Part shown: positions 14,408 to 22,330 of the stretch, one piece after another
Numbering within the stretch: position 1 is the first letter of the stretch
Layout of the letters: each line of letters starts with the position of its first letter
Assembly (NCBI GenBank): GCA_964557975.1
Contig: CAZLCG010000019.1
Location: 1 to 34,350 of the forward strand
DNA length: 34,350 nucleotides
From: Fimenecus sp964557975
Lineage (GTDB): Bacteria > Bacillota > Clostridia > Oscillospirales > Acutalibacteraceae
Reading direction: 5' to 3'
Made by a program: the position numbers and the translations under genes
Notes under the pieces: generated by a model
What the model was told of the DNA's origin: nothing
What the model saw: the letters and a program-made list of their open reading frames with translations, nothing else
The model's database searches: none

Positions 14408-15175
14408 ATGTCAATTCTTGAAGTGAAAAACGTCAAAAAGGTTTATATGACGCGTTTCGGCGCAAATCAGGTTCAGGCGCTCTCAAACATCACCTTTTCG
14501 GTCGAAAAGGGCGAGTATATCGCAATAATGGGCGAGTCGGGCTCGGGCAAAACAACGCTTTTAAACATTCTTGCCTCTCTTGACAGGGCAACGAGCGGCG
14601 AGGTTATGCTCGGCGGAAAAAGTCTTTCCGAAATAAAGGAGTCGCGCCTTGCCTCCTTCCGCAGGGAAAACCTCGGCTTCGTCTTTCAGGATTTTAATTT
14701 GCTCGACACCTTTTCGTTAAGGGATAATATTCTGCTTCCCTTGGTGCTGTCGGGCGCTTCCGTGAAGGAAATGGAAAAAAGAATTGAGCCGATTGCAAAA
14801 AGGCTCGGCATTTACGAGCTGCTCGATAAATTTCCTTATGAGGTTTCCGGCGGTCAGAAGCAGAGGGCGGCGGTTGCAAGGGCTGTTATCACAAATCCGC
14901 AGTTGATTCTTGCGGACGAGCCCACGGGCGCGCTCGATTCAAAGGCGGCGAACGGACTTTTAAATCTTTTTGAGGAGCTTAACTCGCTCGGTCAGACGAT
15001 TTTAATGGTAACCCACTCCGTAAAAGCGGCTTCAACAGCAGGCAGGGTGCTTTTCATAAAGGACGGAGAGGTGTTCCATCAGCTTTACAAAGCGAATATG
15101 ACGAACGATGAGATGTTCGGTAAAATTTCGGACACTCTTACCGTTCTTGCGACGGGCGGTGAAGCAAATGTTTAA
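14408..15175 (+). CDS. ABC transporter ATP-binding protein (BceA-like)
   Basis: A 255-residue ATPase with Walker A GESGSGKTT (42-50), Q-loop VFQDFNLL, signature VSGGQKQR, Walker B LILADEPTGALDS and H-switch VTHS. This is the MacB/LolD-type group that pairs with FtsX-fold permeases. It overlaps the permease gene by eight bases, so the two are translated together. It has its own regulated promoter after the kinase gene. Inferred role: export or target protection against peptide antibiotics, and signal input to the kinase. Confidence 0.95.
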   Translation: MSILEVKNVKKVYMTRFGANQVQALSNITFSVEKGEYIAIMGESGSGKTTLLNILASLDRATSGEVMLGGKSLSEIKESRLASFRRENLGFVFQDFNLLDTFSLRDNILLPLVLSGASVKEMEKRIEPIAKRLGIYELLDKFPYEVSGGQKQRAAVARAVITNPQLILADEPTGALDSKAANGLLNLFEELNSLGQTILMVTHSVKAASTAGRVLFIKDGEVFHQLYKANMTNDEMFGKISDTLTVLATGGEANV

Positions 15176-17159
15176 TTCGCTCTATCCAAAGCTTGCCGCG
15201 CAGAGCATAAAAAAGAACGGCAGGTATTATTTTCCTTATATCATATCGGGGATTCTGTCGGTTGCGATGTTCTATATTATTCTGTCGTTCAACCGTTCGG
15301 AAAGTCTTAAAAGCGTTGTGGGCGGCGCAGCGTTGGAATCCATATTTTTCTGCGCGGTTACAGTCAGCGGAATACTGTTTACGATTTTCCTTTTTTACAA
15401 CCAAAGCTTCTTAATAAAGCACAGGAAAACCGAGTTCGGTCTTTACAGCGTTTTGGGAATGGAGAAAAAGCACATTTCGGTGATGTGCGCTTACGAGCAG
15501 CTTTATGTTACGGCAATTTGTGTTTTCGGCGGTATAGCGGTAGGCGTTTTGTTTTCAAAGCTTGTTTTTTTGGCGCTTTTAAAAATACTTGCCGTAAGCA
15601 TTCCGCTTGAATTTGAGCTTGACGCAGGCGCGATAAGCGGGACGGCGGCAATGTTTTTAGTGATTTACACTCTCATATTCCTGAACACCGTACGGCAGAT
15701 TTATATGTCTAAGACCGTCGATCTGCTTCACTCGTCAAAGGTCGGTGAAAAAGAGCCGAAGGCAAAGCGGTTTGTAACTCTTTTGGGCGTTTTAACGCTC
15801 GGCGCAGGATATACAATAGCCCTTACAACCAAATCGCCGTTAGACGCAATTTCGCTTTTTACGTTGGCGGTTATCCTTGTAATAATCGGTACCTACTGTC
15901 TTTTTACCTCAGGCAGTATAAGTTTTTTAAAAATGCTTCGTAAAAACAAAAATTATTACTGTAAAACAAAGCATTTTATAAGCGTTTCGGGTATGATTTA
16001 CAGAATGAAGCAGAACGCCGTAGGACTTGGGAATATATGTATATTCTGCACGGCGGTGCTTGTAATGGTTTCAACGACAATTTCGCTTTATGTCGGTATG
16101 GAGGATGTGCTTCGCACCCGTTTTATGAGAAATATTTCGACGGATATATACGTTTCGGATGACGGGCAGGCGCAGCAGATAAACGACAAGGTAGTTGAAA
16201 TAACCGATAAATACGGCGTCAGCCGTAATAATATTCTCAGTTATAAATGCGCTGAATTGACTGCGGTTCAGGTTGAGCCAAATAAATTTTCGGCGACTGA
16301 GGCTGACCAAAGCGGACTTACCTATTCGAGCAATTTTTCATATATTTACTTTGTCAGCCTTGAAGACTATAACAGGGTGGCGGGCAAAAAAGAGACGCTC
16401 GGCGAAAACGAAGTTCTGCTGTGCGATGTAAACGGCATAATTGAGGGCGGCAGCGTCAGGTTCGGTGATTATTCGCTTGATATTAAGCAGAGGATAGATG
16501 ATTTTGAACCTGCAAAGACCGACGGGGCGCTTATGATAAACAACTTGTATTTTATAGTCCCCGACGAAGGCGCGATTTCTCAGATTGCAAAATGCGTAAG
16601 CTCGGGCGAAATAAGCCGGTTGGAGTACAGCTATTACTGCGGGTTTGATACCGATGCGGATGCGAATACACAGATTTTATGCACTAACGAATTGCAGTCT
16701 GAGCTTGTCAATATGGGTTACGCCGATTCAAGCGTTGAATGTGCCGAGGAGTCGAGGGATTCTTTTTATTCGCTCTACGGCGGACTGCTTTTCCTCGGTA
16801 TCTTTTTGGGGCTTGCGTTTATAACGGCAACCGTACTGATAATTTATTATAAACAGATTTCAGAGGGTCACGACGATAAGGACAGGTTTGATATAATGCA
16901 GAAGGTCGGGCTGTCAAAGCAGGAGATAAAAAAGACTGTAAATTCTCAGGTGCTGACGGTTTTCTTCCTGCCGCTTTTGGTTTCGTTTGTGCATTTGGCG
17001 GCGGCGTTTCCTATTTTGACAAAGCTGCTGGCGGCGCTTAATCTCACAAATACCGCGCTTTTCCTCGGCTGTACGGTAGCTTCGTCGGCGGTTTTCACAC
17101 TGTTTTACATTGCGGTTTATGTGATTACGTCTGAGATTTATTATAAAATTGTAAATTAG
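15168..17159 (+). CDS. FtsX-family ABC transporter permease (BceB-like)
   Basis: A 663-residue permease. About ten membrane segments are visible: one near residues 21-42, three pairs before residue 310, a large extracellular domain at about 315-533 and three segments at the C terminus. The large domain between segments 7 and 8 is the hallmark of BceB-type permeases and is thought to bind the peptide. ATG at 15168 overlaps the ATPase gene; the frame extends 20 codons upstream but inside that gene. RTEFGLYSVLGMEKKHI is the FtsX-type coupling stretch. It is followed by a terminator at 17285. Confidence 0.92.
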   Translation: MFNSLYPKLAAQSIKKNGRYYFPYIISGILSVAMFYIILSFNRSESLKSVVGGAALESIFFCAVTVSGILFTIFLFYNQSFLIKHRKTEFGLYSVLGMEKKHISVMCAYEQLYVTAICVFGGIAVGVLFSKLVFLALLKILAVSIPLEFELDAGAISGTAAMFLVIYTLIFLNTVRQIYMSKTVDLLHSSKVGEKEPKAKRFVTLLGVLTLGAGYTIALTTKSPLDAISLFTLAVILVIIGTYCLFTSGSISFLKMLRKNKNYYCKTKHFISVSGMIYRMKQNAVGLGNICIFCTAVLVMVSTTISLYVGMEDVLRTRFMRNISTDIYVSDDGQAQQINDKVVEITDKYGVSRNNILSYKCAELTAVQVEPNKFSATEADQSGLTYSSNFSYIYFVSLEDYNRVAGKKETLGENEVLLCDVNGIIEGGSVRFGDYSLDIKQRIDDFEPAKTDGALMINNLYFIVPDEGAISQIAKCVSSGEISRLEYSYYCGFDTDADANTQILCTNELQSELVNMGYADSSVECAEESRDSFYSLYGGLLFLGIFLGLAFITATVLIIYYKQISEGHDDKDRFDIMQKVGLSKQEIKKTVNSQVLTVFFLPLLVSFVHLAAAFPILTKLLAALNLTNTALFLGCTVASSAVFTLFYIAVYVITSEIYYKIVN

Positions 17160-17284
17160 TTGATATAAAATTTATCTGGCCCCTTAGCATTATTTGAGAT
17201 TTGCGGCTGAAATAACGCAATATGACATTTGCTCCCATTGTCTTGCAAAAAATATATTGGAAACAAATTCCTTATTACACAACA

Positions 17285-17324
17285 AAAAAGCGTTTTACAT
17301 TATTTGTAAGACGCTTTTTAGTTT
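17285..17324. terminator. Two-way terminator after the ABC permease
   Basis: AAAAAGCGTTTTAC (17285-17298) pairs with GTAAGACGCTTTTT (17306-17319) over 14 bp with one G-T pair; A and T tracts flank it on both sides. Confidence 0.88.
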
Positions 17325-17384
17325 TATTTCGGAATATTTTATCGGTGTATGCAAAAAATGTACTTGAAAGAAAAGGTGATTTTT

Positions 17385-18413
17385 ATGCCTGCGAGACAGG
17401 GCAGATATACATTGAATTTACCCTCAAGACCGTCGATAATCGGCAGCGCCGCCGTTGTCGGCAGCACCGAGGGTCAGGGACCGTTAAAAAAAGAATTTGA
17501 TTATATTTTTGAGGACGATACCTTAGGCGAGGCGTCGTTTGAAAAGGCGGAAAGCAGCTTGCAGAGAGAGGCTGTGTTAAGGGCGCTGTCAAAGGCTGAC
17601 AAGGCGGCGGGCGACGTTGACTGTATATTTGCGGGCGACCTGTTAAATCAATGCACGGCTTCGTCATTCGGGCTTCGTGAGCTTAATATGCCGTTTCTGG
17701 GGCTTTTCGGGGCTTGCTCGACTATGGCGCTGTCTCTGGGGCTTGCCTCCGTGTTCGTTGACAGCGGCGCGGCAGGCTTGGACGTCGCGGTAACCTCGTC
17801 GCATTTCTGTTCGGCTGAAAGACAGTTTCGTCTTCCGCTTGAATACGGTGGTCAGAGAACGCCTACATCACAGCGTACCGTAACAGGCTCGGGCGCGGCG
17901 GTGCTTGCGGCTCATACGGCTGACAAGCCTTCGGTCGAAGCGGTAACCTTCGGCAGGATGATGGATTTGGGAATAAAGGACGCAAACAATATGGGCGCGG
18001 CAATGGCGCCCGCCGCAGCGGCAACCATAGCGGATTTTCTTACGGACACCGCAACCGCGCCCGATGATTACGACCTTATCGTAACGGGCGATCTGGGGCT
18101 TGTCGGAACGGATTTGCTCAAGGAGCTTATGCAGAAGGACTATAATATTGACATTTCCTCAAAGCACGCCGACTGCGGACTTTTGATTTATGACCTTGAA
18201 GCGCAGGACGTTCACGCGGGAGGCTCGGGCTGCGGATGCAGCGCGTCGGTTTTTAATTCATATTTTATGAGAAGGCTTACGGCAGGGGAGCTGAAAAAAA
18301 TTCTGTTCGTTGCAACGGGCGCGCTTATGTCGCCGACGTCGTCGCTTCAGGGCGAAAGCATACCGTCGATAGCGCACGCCGTTCTTATTTCAAAACCTGA
18401 TAATATAATGTAA
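17385..18413 (+). CDS. spoVAD: Stage V sporulation protein AD
   Basis: A 342-residue thiolase-fold protein that binds dipicolinic acid (DPA) and, with SpoVAC and SpoVAE, moves it into the forespore. Family patterns: SIIGSAAVVGSTEGQGPL, FDYIFEDDTLGEASFEKAE, FAGDLLNQC, a GACSTMALSL active-site-like loop, GGQRTPTSQRTVTGSGA, DNNMGAAMAPAAA-like stretch and HAGGSGCGCSA. ATG at 17385 follows AAAAGGTGAT. In the usual operon spoVAD lies between spoVAC and spoVAE; neither is present here, and a terminator lies on each side. A sigma-G promoter could not be resolved. The rest of the transporter may lie elsewhere, or the gene may be a remnant. Confidence 0.93.
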   Translation: MPARQGRYTLNLPSRPSIIGSAAVVGSTEGQGPLKKEFDYIFEDDTLGEASFEKAESSLQREAVLRALSKADKAAGDVDCIFAGDLLNQCTASSFGLRELNMPFLGLFGACSTMALSLGLASVFVDSGAAGLDVAVTSSHFCSAERQFRLPLEYGGQRTPTSQRTVTGSGAAVLAAHTADKPSVEAVTFGRMMDLGIKDANNMGAAMAPAAAATIADFLTDTATAPDDYDLIVTGDLGLVGTDLLKELMQKDYNIDISSKHADCGLLIYDLEAQDVHAGGSGCGCSASVFNSYFMRRLTAGELKKILFVATGALMSPTSSLQGESIPSIAHAVLISKPDNIM

Positions 18414-18427
18414 TTGGGAGATTAAAA

Positions 18428-18598
18428 ATGGGCGATTTGGTTAAAGATATAAAGGCAGTGAAAATTATGACAACGGCAATTAAATGGACGGGCGTTCTGA
18501 AAACGGCATTGACGGTTGGGATAATAGTCTTTTCCGTTTTAGAGGGTATAAGGTATTCGTTAAGCCCCGAAATGCTGAAAAAAGCAGCGTTAAAATAA
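18428..18598 (+). CDS. 56-residue membrane peptide next to spoVAD
   Basis: MGDLVKDIKAVKIMTTAIKW, then a hydrophobic core (about 22-37, LKTALTVGIIVFSVLE) and a short basic tail. GGGAGA lies six bases before the ATG. It starts 15 bases after spoVAD and is closed by a strong terminator, so it belongs to that transcript. It is too short for SpoVAE (about 115 residues) and has a single membrane helix. Function unknown. Confidence 0.62.
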   Translation: MGDLVKDIKAVKIMTTAIKWTGVLKTALTVGIIVFSVLEGIRYSLSPEMLKKAALK

Positions 18599-18604
18599 TA
18601 TAAG

Positions 18605-18633
18605 GCAGAGGCAGGACTTGCTTCTGCTTTTTT
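18605..18633 (+). terminator. Terminator of spoVAD transcript
   Basis: GCAGAGGCAG (18605-18614) pairs with TTGCTTCTGC (18618-18627) over 10 bp with two G-T pairs around a GAC loop; six T follow. Confidence 0.85.
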
Positions 18634-18661
18634 CGGGAGATTTTATTTAAAAACATTTATA

Positions 18662-18690
18662 TTGAATTCCTACTGATTTTGTATTATTAT
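18662..18690 (+). promoter_or_regulatory. Sigma-A promoter of the Rrf2-MetH genes
   Basis: TTGAAT (18662-18667), 17-base spacer, TATTAT (18685-18690). No copy of the nifS palindrome is seen here. Confidence 0.65.
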
Positions 18691-18740
18691 ATATAAAACG
18701 AAAATTTAAACCGTATAACGCTGCATTAAAGGTGATACAA

Positions 18741-19178
18741 ATGAAGATTTCAACAAGGGGAAGATATGCGATAAGACTTATGCTCGATCTTGCGATGCAC
18801 AAGGATGACGGCTATGTTTCAATAAAATCGATTTCGGTAAGGCAGGGCATTTCCGAAAAATATCTTGAGCAGATAATAAAAATGCTTTCCAAAAGCGGGC
18901 TTGTCGAATCGACCCGAGGCGCGCAGGGCGGCTATCGTCTTGTAAAAGAACCCGTGGAATACACCGTGGGCGAAATTTTACGGGTTACCGAGGGCAGTCT
19001 TGCGCCCGTTTCCTGCCTTATGGATGAGGAAAACCGCTGCGAGCATTGCGGCGACTGTGTTACGATAGAGATTTGGCAGAATGTTCTTGACGCGATAAAC
19101 GAGGTCGTTGACGGGATAACTCTTGAATATCTCGCAGAAAAGCAAAAAACAAAGAAAACCTGCTGCAACAAAGGATAA
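18741..19178 (+). CDS. Rrf2-family transcriptional regulator (IscR-like)
   Basis: A 145-residue protein: winged-helix domain (1-65: KISTRGRYAIRLMLDLA, ISEKYLEQIIKMLSKSGLV, STRGAQGGYRL), dimerisation helix and a loop with cysteines C92, C100, C103 and C106 (SCLMDEENRCEHCGDC). IscR uses C92, C98 and C104 for a 2Fe-2S cluster, so cluster binding is likely here. ATG at 18741 follows AAAGGTGAT. It is first in the operon with MetH activation and MetH, and 3 kb upstream of nifS, whose promoter carries a palindrome that this protein could bind. CymR-type regulators lack the Cys cluster, so Fe-S sensing is the better guess. Confidence 0.9.
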   Translation: MKISTRGRYAIRLMLDLAMHKDDGYVSIKSISVRQGISEKYLEQIIKMLSKSGLVESTRGAQGGYRLVKEPVEYTVGEILRVTEGSLAPVSCLMDEENRCEHCGDCVTIEIWQNVLDAINEVVDGITLEYLAEKQKTKKTCCNKG

Positions 19179-19180
19179 TT

Positions 19181-19819
19181 ATGATAATAGACGACAGGGA
19201 AATTTACAGATATTTAGGGCTTCGGGGCAGTAAGCCCGACAAAAGAACCGCAGAGGCTGTAAACGGCGTTAAAGCGGAGGTCATATCCTCGATTTCACCG
19301 AAAAGCGTGTATAAAGAGGTCGATTTTAAAAGACTGTCCGACAGTGAATTATCGGCGGACGGCGTTATATTTAAAAGCGTAAAGCTTGTTGAGCATTTGA
19401 GAAATTCCGACAGGCTGTTGGTATTTGCGGCAACACTGGGCGTTGAGGGCGACATTATTTTAAAAAAATATATGCTTTCATATCCCGCCAAGGCGGTTAT
19501 CGCCCAAGCGGTACTTGCGGCGGCAACGGAGTGTTACTGTGATGAGGTATGCAAAAAAATATCGCGGGCGGAGCAGAAAAACGGCTATTATCTCAGACCG
19601 AGGTTTTCCCCGGGATATTCCGATTTCGATTTAACGGAGCAGAAGAAGATATTTTCAATTCTTGATATATATAAGAGAATAGGCGTGTCGCTCAGCGACA
19701 GCTGTCTGATGAGCCCGTCGAAATCCGTAACTGCGTTTATAGGGCTTTCCAAAGATGAAAACTGTAATTTTAATTTATGCAAAACCTGCGGCAAAGCATA
19801 TTGCGATTTCAGGAGGTAA
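19181..19819 (+). CDS. Methionine synthase activation-domain protein
   Basis: A 212-residue protein resembling the C-terminal activation domain of cobalamin-dependent methionine synthase (the part that binds S-adenosylmethionine during reactivation). The signature RPRFSPGYSDFDLTEQKKIF...IGVSLSDSCLMSPSKSVTAFIGL matches the R-x-S-P-G-Y and M-x-P-x-K-S-V-S family pattern. A cysteine-rich C-terminal tail (NFNLCKTCGKAYC) is an addition to the domain and could bind metal. It starts two bases after the Rrf2 stop and ends four bases before metH, which lacks this domain. Inferred role: reactivating MetH in trans. Confidence 0.88.
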   Translation: MIIDDREIYRYLGLRGSKPDKRTAEAVNGVKAEVISSISPKSVYKEVDFKRLSDSELSADGVIFKSVKLVEHLRNSDRLLVFAATLGVEGDIILKKYMLSYPAKAVIAQAVLAAATECYCDEVCKKISRAEQKNGYYLRPRFSPGYSDFDLTEQKKIFSILDIYKRIGVSLSDSCLMSPSKSVTAFIGLSKDENCNFNLCKTCGKAYCDFRR

Positions 19820-19823
19820 GCAA

Positions 19824-22199
19824 ATGGGCTTTTCAGATAAATTTTCAAAGCAACTGCTGTTCTTTGACGGCGCAATGGGAACGCTCCTGCAAAAGAGCGG
19901 TCTTAAAGCCGGCGAACTGCCCGAGGTTTGGAATATAACTCATCCCGACATTGTCTTTGACATACATAAAAGCTATGTTGACGCAGGCTGCGACGTGCTG
20001 ACAAGCAATACCTTCGGCGCAAATTCCTTAAAGCTTAAGGACAGCGGCTATTCGGTCGACGAGGTTGTAAGCGCCGCAGTCGGCAACGCAAAAAGGGCGG
20101 CGCGTACCGCTGACAGAGAGGTGTTTGTCGCTCTTGATTTAAGTACAAGCGGGAAATTGCTTGAACCTTACGGCGATCTGCCCTTTGAAACCTCTTATAA
20201 TCTGTATAAAGAGCAGATTATCGCAGGAGAAAGAGCGGGCGCGGATCTAATCCTTTTTGAAACCATGGGCGATCTGTATGAAATCAAGACGGGCGTCCTT
20301 GCGGCTAAAGAAAACAGCGCTCTCCCCGTGATAGTCACTATGATTTTTAACGAAAAGGGTCAGCTTTTAACGGGAGCGGACATTAAAACCGCAGTCTTTA
20401 CTTTGGAGGCGCTCGGTGTTGACGGAATCGGTCTTAACTGCGGCTTGGGTCCCCGTCAGATGCTGGGCTTTGCCGAGGAGATGCGCCGTTATTCGAGCCT
20501 GCCTATGGTCGTCAATCCCAACGCAGGGCTTCCCGAGTGCGTTAACGGCGTGACATTTTATAACGTATCGCCCGAGGAGTTCTCCGAAGATATGCTTAAA
20601 ATCGCAAGGCTCGGCGTTTGCTGTGTCGGAGGATGCTGCGGAACTACGCCGGAGCATATTAAAATGACGGTTGAAAGGTGCAGGGGAATTGTACCCGCCG
20701 AAACAGAAAAAAAGCATTATACCGCTGTTACCTCATATTCAAAAACAGCTTTAATAGGCGAAAAGCCCGTTATTATCGGCGAAAGAATTAACCCTACGGG
20801 CAAAAAGAAGCTGAAACAAGCCTTATTGGAAAACGATACGGCATATATTATAAACGAGGCTGTAACTCAGGCTGACTGCGGCGCGCAGATCCTTGACGTC
20901 AACGTAGGGCTTCCCGAAATTGACGAGCCGACTGTGCTTAAAAATACGGTTAAAGCTCTGCAAAGCGTTACGAACGTGCCGTTACAGCTTGACACATCCG
21001 ATTTTTCCGCTATGGAAGAAGCGCTCAGAATTTATAACGGCAAGCCGCTCATAAACTCGGTTAACGGAAAAAAGGAAAGCATGGAAAAGGTTTTTCCGCT
21101 TGCTAAAAAATACGGCGGCGTTGTCGTCTGTCTTACGCTTGACGAGAACGGTATTCCCGAAACCGCCGAGGGCAGGATAAAAATTGCCGAAAAAATAATT
21201 AAAACAGCAGAGGAATACGGAATATCGAAGGATAATTTAATCGTTGACGCCCTCGCAATGACCGTAAGCACGGGAAAGGATAATGCGAATATAACCCTCG
21301 AGGCGTTGAATTATGTCAGAAATACCCTCGGAGTAAACACATGTCTGGGCGTTTCAAATATTTCGTTCGGTCTGCCTAAGAGGGATAACATAAACTCCGC
21401 TTTCTTTACCCTTGCTATGGATAAGGGTCTTTCCGCAGGAATAGTCAACCCCAAAAGCGAAAGTATGATGAACGCTTATTATTCGTTCTGCGCTCTTAAA
21501 GGTATGGATGAAAATTTCGAGAGCTATATTTCCAATGTAACCGATACCGTAAAGGCTGCCGAAAACGAAACCGTTGACCTTAAAACCGCAATCATTAAGG
21601 GCTTAAAGACTGCTTCGGGCGAAAGAGCAAGGGAATTGCTCGGCTCTTTGGAACCGCTTGAAATAATAAATAATTATATTATTCCCGCCCTTGACGAGGT
21701 GGGTCAGGGGTTTGAGAACGGCACGGTTTTCCTGCCGGGGCTTTTAATGAGCGCCGATTCTGCAAAGCAAGCCTTTGACGAGATTAAGGAATTTATGAAA
21801 AAGAACGGAAAGAAGCAGGAAAATAAAGGTAAAATCGTTATAGCAACGGTAAAGGGCGATATTCACGACATCGGCAAAAATATAGTCAAGGTACTGCTTG
21901 AAAATTACGGATTTAACGTTATTGATTTGGGCAAGGATGTCGACCCCGATATAATTGTGGAAACCGCAAAAGCCAACAGGGTAAAGCTTGTGGGCTTAAG
22001 CGCTTTAATGACAACGACGGTTGCAAATATGGAGCTTACGATTGAAGCGCTGCACAGGGAATATCCGGAGTGCAAAATAATGGTCGGCGGCGCGGTTTTA
22101 ACTAAGGAATACGCCGACAGAATAGGCGCGGATTTCTATTCCAAGGACGCTATGGGCTCTGTGAGATACGCAGAAAAGCTATTCGGTGAAAATGCTTGA
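19824..22199 (+). CDS. metH: Cobalamin-dependent methionine synthase, without the activation domain
   Basis: A 791-residue protein with three MetH modules in order: homocysteine-binding barrel (1-about 290; zinc Cys C206, C271 and C272 in GGCCGTTPEH), pterin-binding barrel (about 305-560; GERINPTGKK from residue 319) and cobalamin domain (about 570-791; DIHDIGKNIV with H681 as the lower cobalt ligand, and VKLVGLSALMTTTV, GGAVLT). It makes methionine from homocysteine using methyltetrahydrofolate. The fourth, activation domain (E. coli MetH is 1227 residues) is missing and is encoded by the preceding gene. AGGAGG lies nine bases before the ATG. Confidence 0.95.
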   Translation: MGFSDKFSKQLLFFDGAMGTLLQKSGLKAGELPEVWNITHPDIVFDIHKSYVDAGCDVLTSNTFGANSLKLKDSGYSVDEVVSAAVGNAKRAARTADREVFVALDLSTSGKLLEPYGDLPFETSYNLYKEQIIAGERAGADLILFETMGDLYEIKTGVLAAKENSALPVIVTMIFNEKGQLLTGADIKTAVFTLEALGVDGIGLNCGLGPRQMLGFAEEMRRYSSLPMVVNPNAGLPECVNGVTFYNVSPEEFSEDMLKIARLGVCCVGGCCGTTPEHIKMTVERCRGIVPAETEKKHYTAVTSYSKTALIGEKPVIIGERINPTGKKKLKQALLENDTAYIINEAVTQADCGAQILDVNVGLPEIDEPTVLKNTVKALQSVTNVPLQLDTSDFSAMEEALRIYNGKPLINSVNGKKESMEKVFPLAKKYGGVVVCLTLDENGIPETAEGRIKIAEKIIKTAEEYGISKDNLIVDALAMTVSTGKDNANITLEALNYVRNTLGVNTCLGVSNISFGLPKRDNINSAFFTLAMDKGLSAGIVNPKSESMMNAYYSFCALKGMDENFESYISNVTDTVKAAENETVDLKTAIIKGLKTASGERARELLGSLEPLEIINNYIIPALDEVGQGFENGTVFLPGLLMSADSAKQAFDEIKEFMKKNGKKQENKGKIVIATVKGDIHDIGKNIVKVLLENYGFNVIDLGKDVDPDIIVETAKANRVKLVGLSALMTTTVANMELTIEALHREYPECKIMVGGAVLTKEYADRIGADFYSKDAMGSVRYAEKLFGENA

Positions 22200-22241
22200 A
22201 TACGGTAAGGCTTTTATTTGCATAATTATAATAAATGACTA

Positions 22242-22270
22242 TTGACAATATCATACTAATGTTGTATGAT
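22242..22270 (+). promoter_or_regulatory. Sigma-A promoter of nifS-nifU
   Basis: TTGACA (22242-22247), 17-base spacer, TATGAT (22265-22270): near consensus, so it should be strong unless repressed. Confidence 0.88.
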
Positions 22271-22272
22271 AT
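22248..22272. promoter_or_regulatory. Perfect 9-bp palindromic operator over the nifS promoter
   Basis: ATATCATAC (22248-22256) and GTATGATAT (22264-22272) are exact inverted copies around seven bases. The site covers the spacer and the -10 box, so a dimer bound there would block RNA polymerase. The Rrf2 protein encoded 3 kb upstream is the natural candidate; that link is inference. Confidence 0.8.
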
Positions 22273-22330
22273 GTACGAATTCACACAGATTTAGTATGAA
22301 TTAAAAAAGAGCAGGAAAAGAGTTGTATTT

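Noticed and set aside
18428..18598. spoVAE or spoVAEB
   Set aside because: Only 56 residues with one helix, far shorter than SpoVAE and without its multi-helix pattern.
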